Positions 24,670 through 32,938 of a DNA stretch of 37,579 bases are shown here, in pieces. The translations under genes and the position numbers were made by a program. This DNA comes from Kiritimatiellia bacterium. GTDB lineage: Bacteria; Verrucomicrobiota; Kiritimatiellia; RFP12; UBA1067. Every line of letters begins with the position of its first letter. Positions within the stretch are counted from its first letter, which is position 1. The notes beneath the pieces were generated by a model. It ran no database searches, was not told the origin of the DNA, and saw only the letters and a list, made by a program, of their open reading frames with translations. The stretch lies in NCBI GenBank assembly GCA_017450695.1, contig JAFSTA010000172.1, positions 1 to 37,579 on the forward strand, in the 5' to 3' direction.

Positions 24670-25607
24670 TTTGTTTCCTCCTTCTTCTGGTTTTGTTCCA
24701 CTGCGCGAAGCAGTAGCTTCTCGTACTCCTCCTTGGAGATCGTCCCCGCGTCGCGCAAAGCTTTCAGTTCGGAGATTTGGACAGAGATGGATGAACCGAC
24801 GGACGGTTGCGGGACGGCGGGGACGGGCGGAGGCGTCGAAACGACCGGAGCAGGCGGAGGCGTCGAAACGGTCACGGGAGCGGCGAGAGCAGTCCGCACC
24901 CGCTCCATGTCGGCGAGACACGCCGCGATGCCTTTCGCCAACGCTTCGATGAATACGTCCTGGGTATTCTTCATGGCGACTTTGTCAATGTGCGGCGCCG
25001 TCATGATTCCGGACGCTGTCCGGAATGACGAGGCGGGGACGGGATCGAAGGAGATCGCCCCGATCGGGGAGAACACGGACACTTTAGTGTCTGATCGGTA
25101 TTCGATGGAGATACTGCGGGACTGGCTGGGATCGCGCACGAGCGCAACGGTCACGTCGCATCTGCTTTCCGTAGCCAAATGTGCGGGCAAAATCCCGAGT
25201 GAAATCAGGTATGGGAAGAATATGGTTATGATGCCGGACTTGGTGTCGCCAGCGGAGATGACTTTCACAGAAACCGGTTCCGCATTCGGGTCGGAGCAAA
25301 GCGTAGGTGAAACGGCAATTTCTAAATCGCGAATAATTGCGTCCCGGTTTCTTTTGTAAGAACACTGCGGAATCGACCACGGATCCGGAATCGCATACGG
25401 GTCATCGACATCGCGGATCGGGATTATGTCCATTTTAGGAACCGTCATCTTGAATTCCACGATCCGATATCTCCCGCGTGGGGATTCAGATTCGGTTCCA
25501 CGAATCGTTCCCTGAAAACGGTACGATGTGCAGCCGGCGCAGCAGGCGGACAAAGCGACCAGCAGGATCATGCCCGTCCATCCGCTCCTTTTTTCCATCC
25601 CATTCAT
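24666..25607 (-). CDS. SHOCT-domain lipoprotein (first gene of the long operon)
   Basis: This 313-aa protein starts at the ATG at 25607 (MNGMEKRSG), with AAAGGGA about 9 nt upstream. The signal peptide contains LSAC and CAGC, either of which could be the lipidated cysteine. The central region (about 30-250) has no recognised family; it includes a hydrophobic stretch (IITIFFPYLISLGILPA) that may be a second membrane-contacting segment. A Pro/Val-rich linker leads to SHOCT (LKALRDAGTISKEEYEKLLL). The SHOCT sequence is nearly the same as in the next two lipoproteins, implying domain duplication within the operon. Confidence 0.82.
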   Translation of the reverse strand: MNGMEKRSGWTGMILLVALSACCAGCTSYRFQGTIRGTESESPRGRYRIVEFKMTVPKMDIIPIRDVDDPYAIPDPWSIPQCSYKRNRDAIIRDLEIAVSPTLCSDPNAEPVSVKVISAGDTKSGIITIFFPYLISLGILPAHLATESRCDVTVALVRDPSQSRSISIEYRSDTKVSVFSPIGAISFDPVPASSFRTASGIMTAPHIDKVAMKNTQDVFIEALAKGIAACLADMERVRTALAAPVTVSTPPPAPVVSTPPPVPAVPQPSVGSSISVQISELKALRDAGTISKEEYEKLLLRAVEQNQKKEETK

Positions 25608-25805
25608 CTGTCGTTTCCCTTTCTTTTGGGAGGACACAAAAAGTCCCCCTCGTCTGATTTCGCAGAAGGCATCGCCAAACGCCCGAAACAAATACAGAAG
25701 AGAGGGTACGCCACATAGGGATGCTACATGGACGCACCCGGTTTCCGCTTTGCTTCAGATAATTGGCGATTTCTCTGCGAGCGAAAATCACAGTTGCGTA
25801 CACAC

Positions 25806-25831
25806 GCGGCAGGACGTTTCTGTCCTGCCGC
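25806..25831. repeat. Perfect hairpin in the probable leader of the long operon
   Basis: GCGGCAGGAC-GTTTCT-GTCCTGCCGC is a 10-bp perfect stem with a 6-nt loop. It sits about 200 nt upstream of the first lipoprotein start. It has no T-run, so it looks like an RNA structure or repeat element rather than a terminator. Confidence 0.6.
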
Positions 25832-25872
25832 CAGGATCAGCCCCGGCGGGAAACCCCCGCAGGGACACGTTC

Positions 25873-25902
25873 AGTTTAGCACACAGATAAAAAAACTGGC
25901 AA
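25873..25902 (-). promoter_or_regulatory. Possible sigma70-type promoter of the long operon
   Basis: On the minus strand TTGCCA (25902-25897) is followed after 18 nt by TAAACT (25878-25873). This gives a leader of about 260 nt before the lipoprotein start at 25607. The -35 matches 5 of 6 and the -10 matches 4 of 6 consensus bases. It is a weak prediction. Confidence 0.3.
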
Positions 25903-25904
25903 GC

Positions 25905-25935
25905 CGAAACTGAAGATGTGTCGAAACTGAAGATG
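25905..25935 (-). repeat. Two direct repeats just upstream of the possible -35
   Basis: CGAAACTGAAGATG on the plus strand occurs at 25905-25918 and 25922-25935, a 17-bp period. On the minus strand the copies (CATCTTCAGTTTCG) end next to the -35-like element, the position expected for an activator binding as a tandem dimer. Confidence 0.5.
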
Positions 25936-25972
25936 GCAAATCTTCTGCGTGTACGCGAAACCGCCGCCTGAC

Positions 25973-26056
25973 TCACTTGCTCGGCGGGTTGTTGTCCCGG
26001 TTTCCGCCGGACGGATTCCCCGTCCGGCTCGGCCATCCGCCTTTCCCTTTTCCCAT
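25973..26056 (-). CDS. Probable 27-aa Gly/Pro/Asn-rich small protein
   Basis: ATG at 26056 (a second ATG directly before it at 26059) with a strong GAGAGGTGAG ribosome binding site, ending TGA at 25973-25975. The peptide starts MGKGKGGWPSRTG and continues NPSGGNRDNNPPSK. It is basic, with no hydrophobic segment. The composition (GWPSRTGNPSGG, DNNPP) is too structured for random sequence, although part of the codons coincide with a 9-bp hairpin. A terminator-like hairpin with five T residues lies 15-40 nt upstream of the start, so expression may be controlled by attenuation or read-through. Function unknown; I have an uncertain impression of similar short peptides in gut bacteria but cannot confirm it. 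Confidence 0.5.
   Translation of the reverse strand: MGKGKGGWPSRTGNPSGGNRDNNPPSK
26006..26028. repeat. 9-bp perfect hairpin inside the small ORF
   Basis: GCCGGACGG-ATTCC-CCGTCCGGC, a perfect stem with a 5-nt loop, overlapping the codons for the middle of the 27-aa ORF. Confidence 0.6.
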
Positions 26057-26073
26057 CATCTCACCTCTCTTTC

Positions 26074-26099
26074 AAAAATCGCCGGGAAACGCCCGGCGA
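26074..26099 (-). terminator. Intrinsic-terminator-like hairpin ahead of the small ORF
   Basis: On the minus strand TCGCCGGG-CGTTT-CCCGGCGA (8-bp stem) is followed directly by TTTTT. It could end the transcript of the beta-strand protein gene 860 nt away, or act as an attenuator for the 27-aa ORF just downstream. Confidence 0.5.
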
Positions 26100-26343
26100 A
26101 CGTTCGCTGATGATTCAGCAAATGCCCATGCCGCCAATCTTAGATGAAAGGAAGTGGGAAACGCAAGGAATAACAATATAACATGGAAAGTTGTAGCACG
26201 TCTTACCGAATATGTTCCGATTCCAAGTTCTGGGCGAAACGTTCGGAGAAGTGCCACCGCCTTTCAGCTGGCGCGACGCGTCCAACACGCCCCCCGTTCC
26301 CTGCGTCTCCGCGTGAAACCCTGAAATGGAATCTAGGATCAAC

Positions 26344-26516
26344 GTTCCTTTCGTTTCTGGGAGTTTCGGAGGCTTGGAGAACAGCACTCCTATCTCCGAA
26401 ACTCCGAGACTCCCCGTAGCGATAGCAAGTTCCGCACGGTCGAAGCGGGCGCCGAGGACGGCGCCCCTCCCATTTCGTCGCGATCCATCCTACGCATGGC
26501 TGTGGAGGACGGGCGG
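26344..26516 (+). repeat. Dispersed repeat of about 170 bp, copy B
   Basis: This is the inverted counterpart of 4555-4725, including the GGGCGCCG-AGGA-CGGCGCCC hairpin. Its part from 26392 to 26526 recurs identically at 26766-26900. Confidence 0.75.
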
Positions 26517-26765
26517 GGCACGACCCCGCGAGGGGAAGTTCAATCGCTGCGCTTTGAAATGGTGAAATGGTGAAATGGACGAGACACCGAAAAGCGGGGC
26601 GGATCAGGCTGATTGAAAGCCGCGTTAGCGGCGATTTAACCATTGAATCTTTTCACTTTTCCCTGGCGCGACCCTCCCGGTTCGGCGTAGGGAAAAACGA
26701 GACCCCGCGAAGCGACAGGAGTGTCGCTTCCCCGAATGTCACGCGCAGAACTGCGGTACCCCCTC

Positions 26766-26900
26766 ATCTCCGAAACTCCGAGACTCCCCGTAGCGATAGC
26801 AAGTTCCGCACGGTCGAAGCGGGCGCCGAGGACGGCGCCCCTCCCATTTCGTCGCGATCCATCCTACGCATGGCTGTGGAGGACGGGCGGGGCACGACCC
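26766..26900 (+). repeat. Dispersed repeat, copy C (135 bp identical to 26392-26526)
   Basis: Base-for-base comparison shows no differences over 135 bp from ATCTCCGAAACTCC to GGGGCACGACCC, with an offset of exactly 374. Just upstream (near 26707) is the hairpin AGCGACA-GGAG-TGTCGCT, the inverse of the one near 4456. Confidence 0.85.
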
Positions 26901-26961
26901 TTTGCGGACTTTGCGCGAGGCGATCCTGCTGCCGTTTGCTGGTGGCATCAGGCACCCGGCA

Positions 26962-29154
26962 CTAGCGGACACTGATGACGGTGCCGAGACGGGCGGGGAT
27001 GAGCTGGCCACCGGGACCGACCATCGCGAACCTATCGGTACCGTTAAACACCACACCGCGCAGATGACTACCTTCCGGCATTCCCGTCACATAGACCTTG
27101 TACTGCGAATCCCAGCGCGGAATGGTCACCTCCGCGTCCTGCGCACAGGAAACCGTACCGAAGCTGAGCTTGAAACCGACGGAAGAAGTGTTGACGAAAC
27201 TGATCACGTTCCCCTTTCCGTTCACGGCCAGTGATGCGAACGTCTGCTCGTAAGGCTTCGCGTCCGCGCCGGAGGGAATCGTCAACGTGCCCGGACCGTA
27301 TTCCGTACCGAGAGTCAGCGCCGCGTTCGTGTTCACGGGATTCCAGTTCGCCTCGATCGCCCTCGCATTACCCGTTCCGCACTGGAACGACGCATTGGTA
27401 CCACCCACGACAACCGCTGCCACGTTGGTAGAGCCGAAATCAGCCGTCGACGATTGCAGCAACAGTCCCTGACGCACCTCGTACGTGCCGTCGAAATCCG
27501 GCTGCGCGTACAGCACCAGCCGGTTCGTTCCCGTCTTGACAAACGTACCGGGCGTGTTCGGCGTGAGCGTGACCGTTGCCGTCACGGCGGCGGCGGTCGA
27601 ATCGCCTTTTAGCAGTTTCACGGTCAGCACATCGTCTGCCGCGTACCCCTCCCCCCGGCAGGTGACGACGACGTTTGTCAGCTGATTGCTCGAATAGTCG
27701 ATGAGCGCGACTGCCGTCGCGTTGGAGCCGCTTCCGCCTTCCAGCGTGACCAACGGCGGTTCGTAACATCCCGTCAGACCAGAGGTGACCGACACCGATT
27801 CCACGCCGTACCCCTTCGCCGTGCGCAAGGGTCGAAGATCGTCTTCCAGTCCGAGCTTCATAGGCACGTCACTCTGCACCGTCAGTCCCTTGGAATAGAG
27901 AAGGATGCGGTCGATTCCCGCGAAATGGTACTCATGGTCGTTTGTCACTTTCTCCGTGTGCAGCGTCCCGCCGTTTCCGTTCACCTCGCGCGGGCCGAGA
28001 TGGCTAGCGCTGGCGCGCCTCACGTACCGGACCGACAGCCTCCCCCCGTTCAGGTTCAGTATGGCGGCGCCAGACCCCCGGTTCACGCCCATGCGCACGG
28101 AGGCGGCGCTCACCTCGGCATCCCCGTCCACCGTGAAATCGGCATACGGTGCCGGTTTCGTTACGACGCTCTCGGCGGGGGTAAGCTGCTGCCCCTGTAT
28201 CGAGATCACGTCCCCGCAGGTGAACGTTCCGCCACACAGGTAGACAGACCCGGGAAGCCGTCCGGCGTCGCTCGTGCCACCGCCCCCGACCTCAAAGGAT
28301 TCCGACGGGGTCGAGCCGGTCACGCTCGTGACGGCCTTGTTCGTGTTTACGAAGATCTCGCCGCCCAACTGCTGGAAGACGCCGCAGCCGAGATGGGCAA
28401 TTCGGAAACGGGTATCGGAAGAGTACGGGAGTTCCAACACGCCACCCGCGATTGTCATCCCCGTGCGCGTGTTTTTCTCAAACCCGCAAACGAACCGGGT
28501 GATCCGAGCATAGCCGCCCTCCTGGAAATAGGAGGAAAGCCGGATGGCGCTACCGTTTCCATCGCCGCGCCCCAGCATCAGACCGGACATCGAGGCGTTT
28601 CTGCCCCCTCCCAGGTACAGCTCCCCACCGTCGCGCAGGATCAACCGCCCGGCGGCAGCACCTGATGAGCCGCCGTTGTTGTACCCCAGAACCACGGCAT
28701 GGTCGTTGGTCGCGCAAAGGACGCCGCCGTCTGCGACATCGAGCGTAGCCATCAACGAAAAAGTCTGAGAGGTCCCGATGCGCGTGTAGGTCTCGTCCGT
28801 GCCGGTTACGTCCAGACGCCCCTTCAAGACCGTTGTGCCCGTACGGAATACATTGCTGCACGTGGTGAGCGTACCGGTCAAGGTACGGACATAAAGACTG
28901 CCGCTTCGTCCATTGAGCACATCGAGCAGTCCGGCGACGGAACCTTCGGGCGCATCGATCGTCTGGTTTCCGGAAAGTGCCCCGAACGTCACCGTGTCAT
29001 TCGTAGTCGGGAGGGTGCCGCCCCAGTTGTCCGGATCGGCCCATGAATAGGTACCCGTTGCGGTTGGACTCCAAGTGACACCACCCGCCGAAAGCGTTCC
29101 GGCGACCACCGCCAAAAACGCAACCGTCATCGCCATTCCCATCTGTCTGTTCAT
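26962..29154 (-). CDS. Secreted beta-helix protein with autotransporter-associated beta-strand repeats
   Basis: This 730-aa protein has an ATG at 29154 and an AGGAG site 7 nt upstream. The signal peptide (about 1-24) is followed by the typical opening GTYSWADPDNWGGTLPTTND, then many short Gly/Leu-rich beta-strand turns (LMLGRGDGNGSAIRLSS; VLGYNNGGSSGAAAG). One repeat of the autotransporter-associated type is clear near 540-580 (GTFVKTGTNRLVLYAQPDFD, then GTYEVRQGLLLQSS). There is no C-terminal barrel or sorting signal, so it may be released or held by an unknown mechanism. It is the last gene of the polysaccharide operon and may bind or present glycan. The substrate is unknown. Confidence 0.83.
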   Translation of the reverse strand: MNRQMGMAMTVAFLAVVAGTLSAGGVTWSPTATGTYSWADPDNWGGTLPTTNDTVTFGALSGNQTIDAPEGSVAGLLDVLNGRSGSLYVRTLTGTLTTCSNVFRTGTTVLKGRLDVTGTDETYTRIGTSQTFSLMATLDVADGGVLCATNDHAVVLGYNNGGSSGAAAGRLILRDGGELYLGGGRNASMSGLMLGRGDGNGSAIRLSSYFQEGGYARITRFVCGFEKNTRTGMTIAGGVLELPYSSDTRFRIAHLGCGVFQQLGGEIFVNTNKAVTSVTGSTPSESFEVGGGGTSDAGRLPGSVYLCGGTFTCGDVISIQGQQLTPAESVVTKPAPYADFTVDGDAEVSAASVRMGVNRGSGAAILNLNGGRLSVRYVRRASASHLGPREVNGNGGTLHTEKVTNDHEYHFAGIDRILLYSKGLTVQSDVPMKLGLEDDLRPLRTAKGYGVESVSVTSGLTGCYEPPLVTLEGGSGSNATAVALIDYSSNQLTNVVVTCRGEGYAADDVLTVKLLKGDSTAAAVTATVTLTPNTPGTFVKTGTNRLVLYAQPDFDGTYEVRQGLLLQSSTADFGSTNVAAVVVGGTNASFQCGTGNARAIEANWNPVNTNAALTLGTEYGPGTLTIPSGADAKPYEQTFASLAVNGKGNVISFVNTSSVGFKLSFGTVSCAQDAEVTIPRWDSQYKVYVTGMPEGSHLRGVVFNGTDRFAMVGPGGQLIPARLGTVISVR

Positions 29155-29169
29155 CTCTTCTCTCCTGTT

Positions 29170-29204
29170 TTTAGCTGATAGCTTCTAGCTGGTAGCTTTT
29201 AGCT
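29170..29204 (-). repeat. Five tandem 7-bp repeats in the leader of the beta-strand protein gene
   Basis: On the plus strand NNTAGCT repeats five times (TTTAGCT, GATAGCT, TCTAGCT, GGTAGCT, TTTAGCT), ending 16 nt before the start codon. The adjacent text 29216-29238 resembles the GGTGTTAGC motif at 4386-4425. Confidence 0.7.
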
Positions 29205-29247
29205 TTCAGCCCTGCCACCTACCAGCTAACACCATCCCTATTCCCTC

Positions 29248-30462
29248 TCAATCCCCTTTTTCTTTCTCGTCGCCACGAATCAGGAAGGGGCGTTCCAGCC
29301 CGTCTGCCAGATACTCGCGCAGCACGACAAACGGCGGTTCCATCATCTCGTCAAAGGTGTACTGCCTTGTCGGGCGCATCTCGCCCTTGATCGGCTTGTC
29401 GTACGCGACCGAGCATTCGAGCGTGAGGACAAGCGCGCCGCAGGCGAGCGCGAGAGGGACGTTGATCGTGAAACCGTCCCCCGCCTTGCCGCGCTGCGGT
29501 TCCGTCGCGCGAAGCCCCGCCGCCACGAGCGCGCGGTTCGTCCGCTGCCGGATGTCCAGTTCGCGCTCCACGTTCTGCGGCAGGGCGATCGCGCTCGGGC
29601 ACAGCACGGAGGGCGCCCATTCGTAAGAGTGCCCGTTCAGCACCGCATCGACGCGCCAGCGTTCGGCGAGCTGCAGGATCGCCCGCGCCTCGGCGGTACG
29701 GATGTTTCCGGGACAAGCGTCGTGCTGGATGTTGAACCCCTCCGAGTTCGGATAGCCGCCGGGATAGGCGACCTTGTCGAGCGGCAGCGGGAACCAGCAT
29801 TTCGATCCGCGCCACCCGATGAGACTGCCGTCCTTCCAATAACCCTGCGAGGCCCGGCGGAAGTCCTCGAAGTTGAGACCGCGCAGGTGGTCCGGCGAGA
29901 TCGACCGTCCGTCCATGTTCACGCACGGCACGACGATGAACCGGTACTGTCCGATGAGCTTCAGCAGTTCCGCGTCCGTCCGTCCCCGGAAGTCACGTCC
30001 CGTCTCCAGCATCTGCACGAGGTTCATCGCCGCCGCCACGCACTCCTGCTCCGCCCCGTGGATACCCGCGAGGAAAAGAAAGGTCTGCACACCGTCCTTC
30101 CGGTCGCCGTAGTAACTGCGGTAGGTACGCGAACTCGATCCCGCCGACCAGTTGGACTGCGGGGGCGGTTCGCTGAAGTCCCCGTAGAAAAGCGCATAGA
30201 CTGGATATCCGAGCGGCGTGTGGCAGATCACCTCCTTGCGGGAACACTTCTTCGCGCGCTCGCAGATTTCGATGATCTCGTTGGGGCGCACCTTCCAGAA
30301 ATCGGGCTTCGGCTCCATCCCCGGAAACGTGATCGGCTGGAAACGCGGCGGACGGATCGACGGCGACTTGCCGCCCACGGCGGTTCCTGTCGTCCGGCAT
30401 CCCGCCACAATGGGCAAGGTTGTACCGGCTGCAATCCCCAATAAAAACTCTCTTCTGTCCAT
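29248..30462 (-). CDS. Tat-type lipoprotein M14 zinc carboxypeptidase-like hydrolase
   Basis: This 404-aa protein starts at the ATG at 30462 with AAGGAG 7 nt upstream; the in-frame extension to 30489 has no such site. The N-terminus DRREFLLGIAAG has a twin-arginine-like motif, followed by a lipobox (IVAGC). M14 signatures are H135 and E138 in GIHGAEQE, N182/R186 in VNMDGRS as substrate-binding candidates, H278 in NGHSYEW as third zinc ligand, and E349 in TLEC as catalytic base. Members cut C-terminal residues of peptides or remove acyl groups. It lies in a glycan-degradation operon, so it might trim glycopeptides or peptidoglycan-like material, but that is inference. Confidence 0.85.
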   Translation of the reverse strand: MDRREFLLGIAAGTTLPIVAGCRTTGTAVGGKSPSIRPPRFQPITFPGMEPKPDFWKVRPNEIIEICERAKKCSRKEVICHTPLGYPVYALFYGDFSEPPPQSNWSAGSSSRTYRSYYGDRKDGVQTFLFLAGIHGAEQECVAAAMNLVQMLETGRDFRGRTDAELLKLIGQYRFIVVPCVNMDGRSISPDHLRGLNFEDFRRASQGYWKDGSLIGWRGSKCWFPLPLDKVAYPGGYPNSEGFNIQHDACPGNIRTAEARAILQLAERWRVDAVLNGHSYEWAPSVLCPSAIALPQNVERELDIRQRTNRALVAAGLRATEPQRGKAGDGFTINVPLALACGALVLTLECSVAYDKPIKGEMRPTRQYTFDEMMEPPFVVLREYLADGLERPFLIRGDEKEKGD

Positions 30463-30551
30463 TCGTCGTCTCCTTTCCGATAAGTTCAAGGTTCGGTGGT
30501 TGGGTAGTTGGGTGGTTACTTGGGTTACTCACATGTGCATACCCGTGTCAT

Positions 30552-32927
30552 TCACGGAAGCGGCGCGATTCCACTCTGTTGCTGTACCGATCTGGTCAGA
30601 CGCCGTTGCGGAATCACCGTTTCCGCATCCTTCCCTTCGGGGTGGAACGTGATCTGAATCACCCCGCCGACCTCACCCACGCGGTTGAACCGTACGGTCG
30701 CGACCAACCTGCCGCGCATTCCATTACGAGTAAATCCATCGACCGTCACCTCCACGCCGTCGCAGTCCTCATCCGAAACCGCTTTCGAACGCGGCGCGGA
30801 AGAGGCGGTGTCCGCCGCTGTCAGAACATGGAGGAAGCGGTCATCCCGGCGCGTCCCCGCAGGAGAGACCTCCAAGCGCCACGCGCCGAAATACGGACCG
30901 CGCCCCGTTCGTTTGGCGCCTCTCGCGGCGGATTCCAGAAACGCGGCGTCCGGCTCCCAGTTCTTGCCGTTCGACCAGAACTCCTTGCCGGAACCGCCGA
31001 TCTTTTCCAGGACCGCGTCCGACGGCAGGATCGTCTCGCAGAAGAGGCGTCCCTTCCCGCTGTCGGCAACCAACAACCGGCCCTCGATGCGCGGCTCTTC
31101 CTTCGTATGCAGCAGCCACGCCTTGCGGTCGGACGGCGTGGCGGCTCCCACGCGGTCATAGACGACAAAGACATCGGGCAGCAGGTGGACGAACTGGCGC
31201 ACGGCCTCGGTACATTTTTCGCCGTAGGCGGCGGTGGCGTCCGAGGCGAGGTAGGTATAGGCGTCGTTGGTCTCGAACGCGAGTAACTTGGCCGACTCGT
31301 CGTACATGCCGCCGTCGTTCGTCTTGCCCTCCGGTCCGGGATAGGCAGGTCCCCAATAGCGCGGCAACGGTTCATTCGGACGGCGGATGAGAATGCAGTT
31401 GTGGGCGACCGTCTGCGCGTAGTAGTACTTCAGGTTCCAGTCCGTCTCCACACCGCGCGTACCGGAGTCGAGCGCGAGAAAGTCGTGCTTGTAGATGGTG
31501 AAATTATTCTCGTCGTGATGCTTGTGCATGTGCAGCTTGGCGCCCGCCGTGAAGGTGCAGTAGGTGGCATCCGGCTTCCAGGCGGAACGCATCAGAATCT
31601 GCCCGAGGTTCTCGAAGTGACGCGCGTACAGCGGAAGGTTTTCCAGCTCCTCCGACGAATACGGCTTCACGCCGTCATCCTCGCCACCGAAAAGAAACGG
31701 GTACATAACCCACGGTTCGCCGATGTTCTGCTTGGGCGCGCGTTCGCGCAACGATGCCGCGAGGCGCGCCGCGGCGGGGTTCGCGTCGCGGAAGAAGTGG
31801 ATGTACTGCGTCATGTGTTCGTAGAGGCGCCCCACGCTCAGGGAATTGTGCGTGTGCTGATCGTCCCCAAAACCCGAATAGAGCGGATGGTTCGGATCGG
31901 ACTCGTTTCGAATCCATGTCCAGTAGATCCAGTTCGGGAAGAGCGCCAGTCCCGGATAGGAGGTTGCCGGATTCTCGCCCGTGGCCGAGAGCCATGTGTG
32001 GAAGAAGTTGAAGTGCGCCCACGGATAGGCACCCATGCAATAGCCGGGCACGGCAGAGGAGAGCGCCCCGTCGTCGCCCGCGCCGTCATTGCGGAATTTC
32101 ACCATCTCCCGGCAGAGTCCATACCCCGCGAGCAGATGCTTGCCGGCGAGATCGTCGCAGAAGCCATCACCGAACGCCGCCAGACCCGAATACCACAACA
32201 GGCTCCTCACGCTATAGAAGCCGCTTCCCACGCCACCCGTGTTCCGGCGGATGATAAAGGGTTTCCCCTTGCCCGGCTGCACGTCCTCCACATGCCGCAC
32301 GAGCGGCACAATGATCTCCTTGCGCTCGTCGGACGTCAACCCCTCCCAGATCCAGTCGTAGGCGCACAGGGCAAGGATGCGCGTGGTCGAGTGCCAGTTG
32401 ACCGCCCTCCCGTTGGCGTAGGCGGCGTGATAGGCGGCGGCGCTCGCCACCAGCATCTTGCGGGCCTTGTCGAGGTACTTCCGGTCGCCGGTGAAGCGCC
32501 AGGCGAGCGCACATTCCGCAGCCTCGCGGCCAAACTCTTTCACGTTCGGAATCGGCGTGGCGGCCGTCGTCTGGTGCGTACCGCTCGCGGTCTTCACTTC
32601 GCGGAAGACCACGGGGGCGAACCCGGAGCAGACGGGATCGGCGGGATACTTGTCGCAGCGTTTCAGGAGGGCGTCCCGCTCCGCCTTCGCCGGTCCCTCC
32701 GCGCGCGCCTTCACCTGCGGCCAGGTCTCGCGGTTGAAGAACATGCGCGGATGATCCTTGCGGATCCGCCCCACCCATTCGGGCGTGTCCGCCCCGTACG
32801 CCGTCGCAAGGACGGCGCCGGCCACGATTCCGACAGCGATCACAGTTTTCAAGCCTCTTGCCGCGCCACTCCCCGGCGGCCCAGCCACTCTGCGGCATGA
32901 GAATTCAAATGGGGGATCCAGTTTCAT
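30552..32927 (-). CDS. Heparinase II/III-like polysaccharide lyase
   Basis: This 791-aa protein could start at the GTG at 32942 (overlapping the upstream stop) or the ATG at 32927; I prefer the ATG because GAGGG lies 8 nt upstream. A signal-like hydrophobic segment occurs at about residues 31-46. The central region is an alpha-toroid of the type found in uronate lyases (VGRIRKDHPRMFF; FGREAAECALAWRFTG). The heparinase II/III-like domain carries HMHKHHDENNFTIYKHDF and LALDSGTRG followed by YYYAQTVAHNCILI, with His/Tyr residues expected for beta-elimination. The C-terminal part is beta-rich. It probably cleaves a uronic-acid-containing glycan in the periplasm or outside. The exact lyase family cannot be chosen by eye. 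Confidence 0.88.
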   Translation of the reverse strand: MKLDPPFEFSCRRVAGPPGSGAARGLKTVIAVGIVAGAVLATAYGADTPEWVGRIRKDHPRMFFNRETWPQVKARAEGPAKAERDALLKRCDKYPADPVCSGFAPVVFREVKTASGTHQTTAATPIPNVKEFGREAAECALAWRFTGDRKYLDKARKMLVASAAAYHAAYANGRAVNWHSTTRILALCAYDWIWEGLTSDERKEIIVPLVRHVEDVQPGKGKPFIIRRNTGGVGSGFYSVRSLLWYSGLAAFGDGFCDDLAGKHLLAGYGLCREMVKFRNDGAGDDGALSSAVPGYCMGAYPWAHFNFFHTWLSATGENPATSYPGLALFPNWIYWTWIRNESDPNHPLYSGFGDDQHTHNSLSVGRLYEHMTQYIHFFRDANPAAARLAASLRERAPKQNIGEPWVMYPFLFGGEDDGVKPYSSEELENLPLYARHFENLGQILMRSAWKPDATYCTFTAGAKLHMHKHHDENNFTIYKHDFLALDSGTRGVETDWNLKYYYAQTVAHNCILIRRPNEPLPRYWGPAYPGPEGKTNDGGMYDESAKLLAFETNDAYTYLASDATAAYGEKCTEAVRQFVHLLPDVFVVYDRVGAATPSDRKAWLLHTKEEPRIEGRLLVADSGKGRLFCETILPSDAVLEKIGGSGKEFWSNGKNWEPDAAFLESAARGAKRTGRGPYFGAWRLEVSPAGTRRDDRFLHVLTAADTASSAPRSKAVSDEDCDGVEVTVDGFTRNGMRGRLVATVRFNRVGEVGGVIQITFHPEGKDAETVIPQRRLTRSVQQQSGIAPLP

Positions 32928-32938
32928 TTTCAGCGCCC

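Larger units (their letters stand above)
5171..25607 (-). other. Predicted 13-gene transcription unit
   Basis: All confident genes between these coordinates run in one direction. Seven junctions are 4-nt ATGA overlaps, one is a 17-nt overlap, and three are gaps of 3-13 nt. Only the last gap (6075 to 5957) exceeds 100 nt, and it may contain a small ORF. No internal promoter or terminator was evident. Confidence 0.7.
25608..26961. other. Large intergenic region with hairpins, repeats and one probable small gene
   Basis: Apart from the 27-aa ORF at 25973-26056, I see no credible protein gene. It contains four strong hairpins, a short direct repeat, a possible promoter for the long operon and the duplicated 135-bp repeat at 26392/26766; these are described separately. 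Between 26530 and 26690 there is only a GTGAAATGG doublet. Confidence 0.75.

Noticed and set aside
25788-26036. 82-codon minus-strand frame overlapping the small ORF
   Set aside because: It is a different frame from the 27-aa ORF, has no ribosome binding site and runs through hairpin DNA.
31401-32900. 499-codon plus-strand frame
   Set aside because: It is antisense to the heparinase II/III-like gene and has low-complexity Arg/Val-rich translation.
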